Shown piece by piece: positions 1 to 8,215 of a stretch of DNA of 27,409 bases. The notes beneath the pieces were generated by a model that searched no databases, had not been told where the DNA came from, and saw nothing but the letters and a program-made list of their open reading frames with translations. A program made the translations under genes and the position numbers. The stretch comes from Basidiobolus meristosporus CBS 931.73 (taxonomy: Eukaryota > Basidiobolomycota > Basidiobolomycetes > Basidiobolales > Basidiobolaceae). Numbering within the stretch: position 1 is the stretch's first letter; the number at the start of each line of letters is the position of its first letter. Location of the stretch: assembly GCA_002104905.1 (NCBI GenBank), contig MCFE01000904.1, positions 1-27,409 on the forward strand, written 5' to 3'.

Positions 1-1
1 G

Positions 2-280
2 CTTGACACTGTTATGCAAACCATGGTGCAAGCCCAGGTCCATATCTATAGAGAAAGAGCCATGCTGCTTCTGCGCGTGGTGTGCGAGGTATTCTCAGCA
101 ACACATGGGCTGCAGGAGCTAACGATGGAGAATGGCGAAGTAGTAGCAAAGTTTAAAGGGAAGCCAGCTATGCGTAGGAATATAGACGAGCCTCTGGAGA
201 CTTCGCCTGCTTGTGAAGCCTTGACAGCCATTGTGTTTGAACCTAAAGCTAGCACATCCCAAGCTGGTTTGGGCCAATGA
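2..280 (+). CDS. 3' end of an unrecognised gene, cut by the window edge
   Basis: The frame is open from the left edge of the window to a TGA at 278-280, about 92 codons. The first ATG is at 14, but the frame continues upstream of it, so the true start is probably outside the window or upstream of an intron. The stop codon runs straight into an AATAAA signal (280-285), which supports this being a real gene end. The protein has mixed composition, with no signal peptide, low-complexity repeat or motif that I recognise. It lacks the Gly/Tyr-rich domain of the cluster to its right and is not repeated elsewhere in the window. An antisense open frame (46-255) overlaps it and looks like a shadow. A chance open frame is possible. 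Confidence 0.35.
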   Translation, partial: LDTVMQTMVQAQVHIYRERAMLLLRVVCEVFSATHGLQELTMENGEVVAKFKGKPAMRRNIDEPLETSPACEALTAIVFEPKASTSQAGLGQ

Positions 281-285
281 ATAAA
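280..285 (+). terminator. Poly(A) signal AATAAA overlapping the stop codon
   Basis: AATAAA begins on the last base of the TGA stop of the left-edge reading frame. If it is used, the 3' UTR would be only a few tens of bases long. Confidence 0.35.
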
Positions 286-1146
286 TATCCTGTTGCAGAA
301 GGAACAGCGTTGTGTTTTTTAGAATTCACAAAGTGCTATAAAGGTGCGTGCCCAGCGAGGTATAAGGCATTCTCAGGTTGCTTAATCTGTAATACGTATA
401 GATAGTGTGTACGCAGTGTGTATAGATAGATGCACCACGTGACCGGTGTAACTTAAGTATCACAATATAGTGATTAAATAGTATGACGACTCAGCCACAA
501 TTGATTCAACATATTTATACCATAATATTGTATTCACTCCGAATATAAGCATTGGTGAGCGCGATCTAGGCGTAAATAAAGTGTCGTAGTTTCTGTTACA
601 CTGAGGCTATTAGTATTAAGTGCATACATAGTTTGTTCGGGGTATAAGGGTGGATGACAATATTGAGCGGTTACATAAGTATTGCCCATGTGTTCATCCC
701 TTGGTGGTATTGAAAGAATACGATAACCAGTATGTGATTGATAACGTAAAGATACACAAGAGGCATCTTTTGGTTGAGCGGCTAATCTAATATATCATGC
801 TGTTAAGCTTACTATTAATACTGCCATCATCTAAATTATGCAAGATAAAGGCCAATTTTTGAGGCGCTCTTTTGAGGCTCTCGCTGCATTTCTACCCATT
901 TCCGTTTACTAGAGAAATACTAGCCACTTTCTTATAACATAGTATAGGAATCTCTCTACCACGATTAGCATTGCTGTTGACAGAAATCACGTGTTTGTAC
1001 TTATATCATTTATATATATAAGAATCTCTCTGCTATGGCTAGTTTAGTCGCTTATTGCTGTGGAAGACAGAAGGAAAAACGGTTGTATGCTAGCTGCGGC
1101 GCTTATAAATATACTACATTACTCGACTGAGACCCATCAATTTCGT
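286..1146. other. Gene-free spacer; from 541 a copy of 8375-9010
   Basis: I see no credible gene. From 541 the sequence matches 8375 onward: both carry the GCGATCTAGGCGTAAATAAAG segment, the GATAACGTAAA segment (741; 8587) and a shared stretch near 840-900 and 8890-8960. The copy here lacks the segment that carries the decayed gene at 8640, so that relic was deleted or never present here. Confidence 0.6.
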
Positions 1147-1210
1147 GAAGCTTCCTAGATACGATGTTTGTTAACCTTCATCTTGGCCGAAAACTGGTTT
1201 TGTATATAAA
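1147..1210 (+). promoter_or_regulatory. Type 1 promoter: GAAGCTTC element and TATA box
   Basis: GAAGCTTC (1147-1154), followed by CTAGAT, lies upstream of a TATATAAA box (1203-1210). The box starts exactly 47 nt before the ATG at 1250, the same spacing as at 9191 and 14303. The GAAnnTTC core resembles two inverted heat-shock-element pentamers; that reading is inference. The promoter looks intact although the gene is frameshifted. Confidence 0.65.
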
Positions 1211-1249
1211 TGCTGGTGCTGAGCATTCTTCAAGTAATCAACATTCACA

Positions 1250-1670
1250 ATGTACAAACAACTTACCGCAGCTTGTGCTCTACTAATGGCCGTCAGTGCC
1301 TTTGGAAGTCCCGTGGATGTGTCAAGCACAAATCTCCGATAGGGATCCACAAAGCGGCCAAGTGGTGAAGAAGTTCTCGTCCAACAGGGAAGAGGATGCG
1401 CAGAATATTCGACACTACATCGATGGCATTCTCGGCCAGATGTCAAGGAATACGTTCGATCAGACACTCTCGGATAAGCAAGGAGTCGAGGAAGAGGAGG
1501 GCAATCCTGAAGAGGCCGAGCTATGGGGGAGATCCGGCGGATATGGGCGGCGAAGGGGCAGATACTGGGGACGAGGACGTTACGGTCGTTACGGTGGTTA
1601 TGGAGGTCGGTGGGGATATGGACGCTACGGGGGATATGGAGGGTATGGTGGATGCGACTGGGGTTGCTGA
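1250..1670 (+). pseudogene. Frameshifted type 1 GYG-rich secreted peptide gene
   Basis: The ATG at 1250 opens the usual type 1 signal peptide (MYKQLTAACALL...). A 17-nt deletion after codon 28, relative to the intact copy at 9191, shifts the frame and gives a TAG at 1340-1342, a 30-residue product. The remaining coding sequence stays open in the other frame down to the TGA at 1668-1670 and still encodes the acidic stretch, the Gly/Tyr/Arg domain and the C-D-W-G-C end. There is also an in-frame 12-nt loss between CAAGG repeats before the acidic region. Both losses are shared with the broken copy at 19298. An internal ATG at 1296 could give a signal-less protein, but I think the gene is dead. 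Confidence 0.8.
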
Positions 1671-1738
1671 GTAAACTCCTTAATAACAAGAATCAAGGCT
1701 TTCATTCACTCCAACAACACCACTTGTCTGTGTGCTTG

Positions 1739-1744
1739 AATAAA
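1739..1744 (+). terminator. Poly(A) signal of the type 1 copy at 1250
   Basis: AATAAA lies about 70 nt after the stop, within the conserved GTGTGCTTGAATAAAGTA context seen after most type 1 copies. Confidence 0.6.
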
Positions 1745-1761
1745 GTACCGTTGCATTTTAT

Positions 1762-2180
1762 CTATTGATAGTGAATGGCCATGTGATTATGACTCTTATT
1801 GAGAATGCTAGTTGGCAGAGACTTTCACTGCTTCAACGGTCACTTCTTTTCCGTTGCTTCGAGGTAGTCGCAGCAAACCTGAACCTTTTCCTGTTGCAAT
1901 CTTGCAGAGAAAGGTACAGGATTGCTTTGGCGGAGGGGCTGGGTGGTCCGGGAGTGATGCTTGCGGTATCTACCGTTCCGCAGGTCACGTGCTGGCAAGA
2001 GCTGATATAGATATTCGGGTCAGCAGTGCCACGGTTAAGGAGCAGAGAACGGTATTGAATCGCATTGTGTGTGTTTCAGCATTGAATTGAATACTGAAGA
2101 GGACTGTATAGAGCTATAAGGGGATAGGAACGGTAGGCAAGGAGAGATAGGTAGAGTTATCATAACAATGAAGGGGAATA
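1762..2180. repeat. Conserved block downstream of type 1 genes, copy 1
   Basis: This block of about 400 bp starts at a CTATCGATAG-like palindrome (here CTATTGATAG, 1762-1771) and contains an E-box-like CACGTG (1986-1991). It recurs after 3421, 6941, 9640, 11511 and 14752, and once without a gene before it (from 7573). This copy shares a 23-nt deletion near 1850-1870 with the copies at 3482, 11603 and 14835, relative to those at 7033, 7660 and 9723. I found no convincing plus-strand gene. Confidence 0.7.
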
Positions 2181-2269
2181 TTTGATCACTCCTGGGTGTA
2201 TCACCCTTACTTCAGTTTCTAGCCAAGCGAGTCCGTTCCTTGCTACTAAAATCACAAAAAGACTTGAAT

Positions 2270-2500
2270 TACGTGAAGTACGGGTGCTACAACTTTATAG
2301 TATGAGTGGCTTGTTATAGTGTATGTGACTTGGGTTTCTATTTGCTGTAAGTGTAAAACCGGATTGAATGCATGCATATATATTCGTAGAGCGAAATAAC
2401 TCACTGGCTCGTGGTAAAATTTATTCAAAACACAAATCTTTATAGCCTTTCCATTACTGATAGTGGTGGTGAAAGACACGCCCGGTTGGTGCGTAGATAA
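2270..2500. repeat. Spacer block X, copy 1, with a single decayed minisatellite unit
   Basis: The block carries the GGCTTGGGTTTC-like, GAATGCATGCATAT and GATAGTGGTGGTGAAAGA segments that recur near 4000-4230, 12120-12300, 15235-15625 and 17110-17500, with a diverged version near 19800-19990. At the site where other copies carry the 11-bp minisatellite, this one has a single degenerate unit (about 2478-2489). Confidence 0.65.
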
Positions 2501-2681
2501 GGTGAAAGGCTTTACCAGCTTAGGTATTTATCCCAAGTGACATGTAAGTATTACTGCTTAGTGAAAGGTTGCACGAGGTCGGGCTAGAGACGTGGGGACG
2601 AAACTGGAGAGATACGCGATAAGAGACGGGGATTAAGCCCTATTGAACCGCCATCTCTCCCTACAATGGCTGTCCCTCACC
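2501..2681. other. About 180 bp present only in this copy of the spacer
   Basis: In sister copies GCGTAGATAAG is followed directly by CCTTTCATACGAGGATTC. Here the two parts are separated by about 180 bp that is richer in G and C than its surroundings. I recognise no tRNA, mobile-element ends or reading frame in it. It is either an insertion here or a segment lost from the other copies. Confidence 0.5.
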
Positions 2682-3151
2682 GCCTTCCATACGAGGATTC
2701 TGATTTAACCTCTCGTCTGCCCTACAACACGGATAAGATCTTGTGATCATCTGATCTTTGTGGAGAATATCTTATGAGCGCTTGCTTAATAACCATGATG
2801 GATATGGTAGATAAATGCACTCATGTTGGAGTATCTATCACATGAAGCTGGCAGCATTCTACTTGTCAAGTTATTACTGACTGATACTTATAAGGTTCAT
2901 TGCAGTCACACTCAAAAATTATTATCAGCACCTACGATGAACTTACTTACAAGCAAGCTATATGCACTGTCAGATAAGTACAGAAGTATACTAATTTCTA
3001 TATTATAGCATCCTAACTTTAAGCTTATTTATTCCTCGTTCAGCTGACCTATACTTGAGGATGTATTGCGTAACTGACTAAGAATAAACACTGGAGTTGG
3101 ATGTAGATAGATCGGATCAAGAGATGTTTTAATCAACCGTGCCACTCTTTA
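2682..3151. other. Gene-free spacer homologous to parts of 10050-11259
   Basis: From about 2830 this matches 10056 onward, starting with the AGCTGGCAGCATTCTACTTG segment, and later matches 11025-11250. Several hundred bases present in the 10050-11025 copy are missing here. No gene is seen. Confidence 0.55.
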
Positions 3152-3421
3152 ATGTATATGAGTTGTGGCAGCAACGGAAGGGGATACGGTGATAGGATAC
3201 ATTGGTACATGGAGATGGCGAATGCCGACCAAGGAGTCGAGGAAGAGGAGGGCAATCCTGAAGAGGCCCAGCTATGGGGGAGATACGGCGGGTATGGGCG
3301 GTGGAGGGGCAGATACTGGGGACGAGGACGTTACGGTCGCTACGGTGGTTATGGAGGTCGGTGGGGATATGGACGCTACGGGAGATATGGAGGGTATGGT
3401 GGATGCGACTGGGGTTGCTGA
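3152..3421 (+). pseudogene. Chimeric GYG-domain reading frame without signal peptide, copy 1
   Basis: This open frame of 89 codons fuses about 26 codons of formerly non-coding spacer, the sequence normally upstream of type 2 genes (compare 5118-5175), to the acidic stretch and the complete Gly/Tyr/Arg domain of a type 1 gene, ending in C-D-W-G-C. It has no signal peptide and no TATA box at the usual distance. The sister at 11260 has the same junction, so the fusion predates the 7-kb duplication. Differences between the two are mostly amino-acid changing (for example Tyr/Asn, Gln/Glu, Arg/Pro, Arg/Leu, Gly/Glu plus an in-frame deletion), which suggests no selection on the protein. An intracellular protein is possible but not supported. 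Confidence 0.65.
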
Positions 3422-3458
3422 ATAATAAGAGTCAAGGCTTTCATTCACTCCAGCAACG

Positions 3459-3464
3459 AATAAA
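3459..3464 (+). terminator. Poly(A) signal after the chimera at 3152
   Basis: AATAAA lies in the type 1 3' UTR context. About 20 bases preceding it in other copies are deleted here. Confidence 0.5.
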
Positions 3465-3481
3465 GTACTGTCGCATTTTAT

Positions 3482-3880
3482 CTATCGATAGTGAATGGTC
3501 ATATGTATAACTCTTATTGTAAATGCTACTTGGCGGAGACGCCTACTTCTTTTCCGTTATTTGGAAGCAGTCGCAACAATCCTGTTCCTTTTCCTGTTGC
3601 AGTCTTACAGAGAAGGGTACATGATTGCTTTGGCGGAGGTGCTGGATGGTCCAAAAGTGATGCTTGCGGTATCTACCGGTCACGTGTTAGCATGAGCCGA
3701 GGTTGATACGCGGGTTAGCAATGCCACGGTTAAGGAGCAGAGAACGGTATTGAATCGCACTGTGTGTGTTTTACCGTCAAATCGAATATTAAATACGATT
3801 GTATAGAGCTATAAGGGGATAAGCCCGGTTGGCAAGGAGAGACAGGCAGTGAAGGGGAATATTCTATTAGAGTACTTTTT
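3482..3880. repeat. Conserved downstream block, copy 2
   Basis: It begins with the perfect palindrome CTATCGATAG (3482-3491), contains CACGTG (near 3680) and carries the shared 23-nt deletion. It is collinear with the block after 1744. Confidence 0.65.
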
Positions 3881-4175
3881 TCAGTCTTGGGAGTGCGCAT
3901 ATGATGCTAATCCATCATTCTTACTTCAGTTTCTAGCCAAGAGAGCCCATTTCTTGCTACTAGTAACATAAAAAGACTTGAATCACTACAATTTTATCGT
4001 GTGTATGACTTGATATAGTGTGTGTGGCTTGGGTTTCTATACGTAAACAAATGACATAGTTGCTACAAGTGCAAAAGCTGATTAAATGCATGCATATATT
4101 CGTAGAGTGAAATAACTCATTGGAATCTCTATAGTCTTACCGTTAGGCATATGACTGATAGTGGTGGTGAAAGAT

Positions 4176-4219
4176 GATGCCCAGTTGATGCCCCGTTGAT
4201 GCCCCGTTGATGCCCCGTT
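4176..4219. repeat. 11-bp minisatellite, 4 units
   Basis: There are four head-to-tail units of GATGCCCCGTT, the first with a C-to-A variant (GATGCCCAGTT). They lie between GTGGTGGTGAAA and GATGCGTAGATAAG, at the same position in spacer block X as the longer arrays. Confidence 0.9.
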
Positions 4220-5397
4220 GATGCGTAGATAAGCCTTTCATACGAGGATTCTGATTCAAAACACGGATTTTTGAGATTTTTCAGCTTTGTGGAGTGTATC
4301 TTTTGAGCGTTTGTTCAATAACCATGATGGCTATGGTAGATAAATACACTCATGTTAGAGTATCTACCGCATCAAGCTACTAGTCAAGTTATTACTTACA
4401 CTCTGATCACTGACTGACACTTAGACCATCATATCTGTGGTGTATAGAAGACCATAAGGTTCATTGTAGTCATTCTCAGCAGAAATACTCTGACCTCAGC
4501 ACTCACTGCTATGAACAGTTCTTCCTTCACTAAAGTCTCAATAGACTGTGATATTGACATGCTGGTATAGGTGATGCATGCTTTGTACAGTTCTCCATGG
4601 TTAAGTGCGGTAGGCCTCTACTTTCTTCATTTTAGACCCCACCAGAACCTTGGCTCGCTTCTAAATCAGTGTCGTACTAGTAGCATTCAGGTGCCATATC
4701 AATTATCGTATATTCTCCACAATATCCCGATATTTGAAGAGCTCATTTGAGATATTCACAAATAAGAATGAAAATGTGATCCTTGAGGCAATAAATGGTT
4801 GTCATTTAGTAACAATGACAGTACTTGAACCGCAACCCCTTCCAATATCAGCTAGCATGAACTTACAACAAGCTGTATGCACTGAGAATATATTAGATAA
4901 GTACACTAATTATTATATTGTCGCAGCCTAACTTGGAGCTTACTGAACCACCGTTAAGCTGAGCTATACACCAAATAAGTATATACTTCAGGATGTACTG
5001 CGGCAGGTTGACTGTATGCATAACCGACTATGATTAAATAATGGAGTTGGCTCAAGAGATGTCATCAACCATGCCGTTCTTTAGTAAATAGGACGATGTA
5101 AGGGGAGTTATGACATCAAAGGAAGGGGATAACGACGCTACAGTGACAGGATATATTGGTACATGGAGATGGCTGCAACTGGAGGTACAGACTCGTCAAC
5201 ACTCGGTTCACACAATCAATATCAACATATCTGCTAAACAAATGATCTTTTTAAGCTTTGAGTTGTGTTATGCGTGTTTGATTGAATGAAGAGCCACTAA
5301 ACAGCTTCTATTGAACGACCATATGGATCACCCGCAGCGCTTCCCACTGAAGGCAGAGGTGAAGTTGAGTGTCTTTAATCAGCTTCTGCTGTGCGGG
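4220..5397. other. Gene-free upstream region of the type 2 gene
   Basis: This matches 12292-13383 in order and includes the GGAAGGGGATAACGACGCTAC segment (about 5120), whose relative became the 5' part of the chimeras. The short frame at 4734-4931 has no recognisable feature. The last 100 bases before the TATA box (ATCACCCGCAGCGCTTC onward) are well conserved with 13300 and are probably promoter. Confidence 0.6.
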
Positions 5398-5406
5398 TAT
5401 ATATAT
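5398..5406 (+). promoter_or_regulatory. TATA box of the type 2 gene at 5442
   Basis: TATATATAT begins 44 nt before the ATG, within the conserved TGCGGGTATATATA context shared with 13384. It implies a 5' UTR of only about 15-20 nt if transcription starts about 30 nt downstream. Confidence 0.65.
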
Positions 5407-5441
5407 TCATAATCGGCTCGAGTGCTTCATTCAGATTCACA

Positions 5442-5861
5442 ATGTACAAACACTTCTCCATCACCTTTGCTCTCCTAATTGCCTCATGTGCAGTGGCAAT
5501 TCCTGTGCAGCCAGAAGTAACCAATGTAGCAAGTGCTTCCATCTCCATCCGGGACCCACAAAGCGGAAAAATGATAACACAATTCCAATCCACAAAAGAC
5601 GAAGATGCTCGTGCCCTTCTTGACGACATATTCGGTCAAATTTCAGGCGGTGGGTTGGCAAATGAACAAGTATCTCCTACAAGTGAAGACAATGACTCTG
5701 AAGAGGCCGAGCTTTGGGGCAGATATGGTGGCTATGGAAGGTGGGGGAGCAGATACTGGGGACGGGGACGTTACGGTCGCTATGGTGGCTACGGAGGCCG
5801 ATGGGGATATGGGCGCTACGGGGGATATGGTGGCTATGGTGGATGCGACTGGGGTTGCTAA
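5442..5861 (+). CDS. Type 2 secreted Gly/Tyr/Arg-rich peptide precursor (139 aa)
   Basis: The protein has a signal peptide (residues 1-19, with a likely A-V-A cleavage site before IPVQPE), a pro-region (20-79) with the family motif TNVASASISxRDPQSG (27-42), an acidic stretch (80-90) and a cationic Gly/Tyr/Arg/Trp domain (91-139) made of GRYGGYG-like repeats. The only cysteines after the signal peptide are C135 and C139 in the terminal C-D-W-G-C. The ATG was chosen because it opens the signal peptide, sits 44 nt after a TATA box and matches every other copy. It has no intron. From RYW onward the last 36 residues equal those of the type 1 gene at 6492 despite ten synonymous DNA differences, so the protein is under selection. 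It is probably exported. An antimicrobial, cell-wall or adhesive role would fit, but is inference. Confidence 0.85.
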   Translation: MYKHFSITFALLIASCAVAIPVQPEVTNVASASISIRDPQSGKMITQFQSTKDEDARALLDDIFGQISGGGLANEQVSPTSEDNDSEEAELWGRYGGYGRWGSRYWGRGRYGRYGGYGGRWGYGRYGGYGGYGGCDWGC

Positions 5862-5881
5862 TACACTACATCCTTACGTTA

Positions 5882-5887
5882 AATAAA
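5882..5887 (+). terminator. Poly(A) signal of the type 2 gene at 5442
   Basis: AATAAA lies about 20 nt after the TAA stop, in the CCTTACGTTAAATAAA context that recurs (with TTTAATAAA) at 13859. Confidence 0.6.
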
Positions 5888-6056
5888 CATCATAATGTCA
5901 ATGCTTCAATCTAAACCTCATCGCAATTAATAGAAGCCGCTCAGTGATGCTTACCAAGCTGCGGTAGGGAGAGAAAGTCAGATATGTGTATAGATAAGGT
6001 GGATGTCTAGGCAAAGATAAGTCTTATTGCAGTTTGGCAGTCGATTATCTTCCTAA

Positions 6057-6123
6057 ATGGTGCCAATCTTTACCTTCAAATGCTGACAATTTTTATCTTC
6101 AATGCTGTCAATCTTTACTTTTC
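6057..6123. repeat. Three degenerate 22-23 bp tandem repeats
   Basis: Units resembling AATGCTGTCAATCTTTAC start at 6057, 6079 and 6101. A matching array lies at 14011-14078, downstream of the other intact type 2 gene. Confidence 0.7.
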
Positions 6124-6418
6124 AATGGTGTGCTGTTAGTAAAGTGATTTTTTTCGCTTCATATTTGCCTAATCTTCCATGAATGCCGTCTATAGCTTTC
6201 TTATATTCATGTGGTGCTGTCGACCTGGACTGTACGAACCATTTTACTTTACGTTCTGCTTTCTAGAGTATCTAATGGTCTGACTACTACTAATATGACG
6301 ATTAATTAGTATATACTCATGGTGACACTATTCTAGAGGCTCTTATTGTATCTTCCTAATGCCTGTAGAATAGATGCAAAATATAATATATCGTTCGTCC
6401 GAAACCCATCAATTTCGC

Positions 6419-6446
6419 GAAGCTTCCTAGATGTGATGTCTATAAA
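6419..6446 (+). promoter_or_regulatory. Altered type 1 promoter: GAAGCTTC element and relocated TATAAA
   Basis: GAAGCTTC (6419-6426) is present, but the segment holding the usual TATATAAA (47 nt before the ATG in three other copies) is deleted here. A TATAAA at 6441-6446, where sister copies read ATCAATCAACC-like sequence, now lies 51 nt before the ATG at 6492 and could replace it. Confidence 0.55.
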
Positions 6447-6491
6447 CCTCCATCTTGGCCAAAAGCTGTATTGAAGTATTCAACATTCACA

Positions 6492-6941
6492 ATGTACAAA
6501 CAACTTACCGCAGCCTGTGCTCTACTAATGGTCGTCAGTGCCTTTGGAGCTCCCGTGGATGTGTCAAACACAAATGTAGCGAGCGCATCCATCTCTGATA
6601 GGGACCCACAAAGCGGCCAAGTGGTGAAGAAGTTCTCGTCCAACAGGGAGGAGGATGCGCAGAATATTCGACACTACATCGATGGCATTCTCGGCCAGAT
6701 GTCAAGGAATACGTTTGATCAGACTCTCTCGAGCAAGCAAGGCGCCGATCAAGGAGTTGAGGAAGAGGAGGGCAATCCAGAAGAGGCCGAGCTATGGGGT
6801 AGATACGGCGGATATGGGCGTCGGAGGGGCAGATACTGGGGACGAGGACGTTACGGTCGCTACGGTGGTTATGGAGGTCGGTGGGGGTATGGACGCTACG
6901 GGGGATATGGAGGGTATGGTGGATGCGACTGGGGTTGCTGA
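6492..6941 (+). CDS. Type 1 secreted Gly/Tyr/Arg-rich peptide precursor (149 aa)
   Basis: The protein has a signal peptide (1-19, likely A-F-G cleavage before APVDVS), a pro-region (20-85) containing TNVASASISDRDPQSG (27-42) and a conserved HYIDGILGQMSRNTFDQ segment (61-77), an acidic stretch (86-100, four Glu in a row) and a 48-residue domain (102-149) with ten Arg and repeated GRYGGYG. It ends in C145-D-W-G-C149, the only cysteines outside the signal peptide. The start is fixed by homology and by the signal peptide; an in-frame ATG 21 nt upstream has no homologous support. It has no intron. The layout of signal, acidic pro-part and cationic glycine-rich tail resembles glycine-rich host-defence peptide precursors such as nematode YGGYG peptides, but this is analogy, not demonstrated homology. 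Its promoter has lost the standard TATA box. Confidence 0.85.
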   Translation: MYKQLTAACALLMVVSAFGAPVDVSNTNVASASISDRDPQSGQVVKKFSSNREEDAQNIRHYIDGILGQMSRNTFDQTLSSKQGADQGVEEEEGNPEEAELWGRYGGYGRRRGRYWGRGRYGRYGGYGGRWGYGRYGGYGGYGGCDWGC

Positions 6942-7009
6942 GTAAACTCCTTAATAACAAGAATCAAGGCTTTCATTCACTCCAACAACACCACTTGTCT
7001 GTGTGCTTG

Positions 7010-7015
7010 AATAAA
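7010..7015 (+). terminator. Poly(A) signal of the type 1 gene at 6492
   Basis: AATAAA lies about 68 nt after the TGA stop, in the GTGTGCTTGAATAAAGTACC context. Confidence 0.65.
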
Positions 7016-7032
7016 GTACCGTTGCATTGTAT

Positions 7033-7470
7033 CTATCGATAGTGAATGGCCATGTGATTATGACTCTTATTTAGAGTGATAGCTGGCAGAGACCCTCACT
7101 GCTCCAAAGGTCACTTCTTTTCCGTTCTTCGCGATGTGTGTCTCGGGTTGTTTGGAGGTAATCGTAGCAATCCTGTTCCTTTTCCTGTTGCAATCTTGCA
7201 GAGAAGGGTACGGGATCGCTTTGGCGGAGGTGCTGGGCGGTCCGGAAGTGATGCTTGCGGTATCTACCGGTCACGTGTTGGCATGAGCCGAGGCTGGTAT
7301 GCAGGTTAGCAGTGCCACGGTTAAGGAGCAGAGAACGGTTTTGTATCGCATTGTGTGTGTTTCACCGTTGAATCGAATACTGAAGAGGACTGTATAGAGC
7401 TATAAGGAGATAAGCACGGTTGGCAAGGAGAGACAGGCAGAGCTACCATAACAATGAAGGGGAGCATCAC
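7033..7470. repeat. Conserved downstream block, copy 3
   Basis: It begins with CTATCGATAG (7033-7042). It does not have the 23-nt deletion seen in four other copies. On the minus strand the frame matching that at 9769-9972 is open for about 65 codons here; its end has lost the usual TAG and runs a few codons further. Confidence 0.65.
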
Positions 7471-7572
7471 CCTTACTTCAGTTTCTAGCTAAGAGAGCCC
7501 GTTCCTTGCTACTAGTATCGCCACGGTGGATACACTCCATTCATCTTTTGCTCAGAATGATGTGTAGGCATA

Positions 7573-8215
7573 TTCTAGGCTTTCGTTCACTAGTCTGTTA
7601 CAGTTGCTCTTTCATTCTGGCTGTGTATATCTAATGGGATGCATTCTTTATCACTCCTGGCTAAACAATGCGGTTTATTGAGGATGCTAGCTGACAGATA
7701 CTCTTACTGCTCCAACAGTCACTTCTTTTCCGTTCTTCGCGATAGGCACCTCGAGTTGTTTGGATGTTATAGCAGCTATCCTGTTCCTGCGATTGTAACA
7801 ATCTTGCAGAGAAGGATACAGGACGGCTTGAGCAGAGGTACTGGGAGATTCAGGGGTGATGCTGGAGTAGGTCACACGTTGGCATGAGCCAGCCGAGAAT
7901 GGTAGTTGTTGTGCAGTATCTTCAGGAGTATTCACCAACTCTACATTGTAAGTATTTGGTTAGTAAGGCTCACTGGTTGCGGCTAGTTGGGTTATATACT
8001 GATACATACTTAGTAACGCACTAGAGGATTGTGCTGAAGTTGTCGTGCCGGCTAGTAGTGCCATGGTCAAGGAGCAGAAAACGGTACTGAATCGCATTGT
8101 GTGTGCCTCTGTGTGTATGCCTGATGAATAAGGTGAACATTACAAGCGATTTTATAGGAAATTAGCCCGGCTTGTAAGGAGAGACAGGCTGAGCTACCAT
8201 GATGAAGCGGAATAT
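7573..8215. repeat. Orphan downstream block, copy 4, without its gene
   Basis: AGGCTTTCGTTCAC (7577-7590) is a remnant of the type 1 3' UTR, and the conserved block follows from about 7683. The gene body and poly(A) signal are missing, so this marks a deleted family member. About 100 bp near 7930-8045 are not found in the other copies. Confidence 0.55.
7687..7938 (-). other. Conserved antisense reading frame in the downstream block (diverged copy)
   Basis: The frame is open from 7938 down to a TAG at 7687-7689 and has no ATG start. It ends in I-A-K-N-G-K-E-V-T-V-G-A-V-R-V-S, closely matching the frame at 9769-9972. In a hand alignment of 60 codons against 9769-9948, 23 of 43 differences fall in third codon positions of this strand, 8 in second and 12 in first. 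That suggests it was, or is, the 3' end of a convergent gene. I recognise no domain. It may be an inactive remnant. Confidence 0.3.

Larger units (their letters stand above)
541..7470. repeat. Segmental duplication, unit 1 (about 7 kb)
   Basis: This unit and 8375-15236 carry the same modules in the same order: spacer, type 1 gene (1250 / 9191), chimera (3152 / 11260), type 2 gene (5442 / 13419), type 1 gene (6492 / 14303) and trailing block. The offsets between matching start codons are 7941, 8108, 7977 and 7811, so the units are collinear with indels of tens to several hundred bases. Boundaries were judged by eye. The first gene of this unit is broken while its partner at 9191 is intact. Confidence 0.8.

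Noticed and set aside
1342-1358. The 17 nt missing at 1250 and 19298 as an alternatively spliced mini-intron in the intact copies
   Set aside because: Although the missing segment begins with GT, 17 nt is too short, it does not end in AG, and the encoded residues (part of TNVASASIS) are conserved between type 1 and type 2.
6655-6945. Second plus-strand frame (about 96 codons) and minus-strand frames overlapping each GYG domain
   Set aside because: GGN/TAY-rich repeat DNA rarely forms stops in any frame. These frames lack signal peptides, and the synonymous changes between type 1 and type 2 fit only the main frame.
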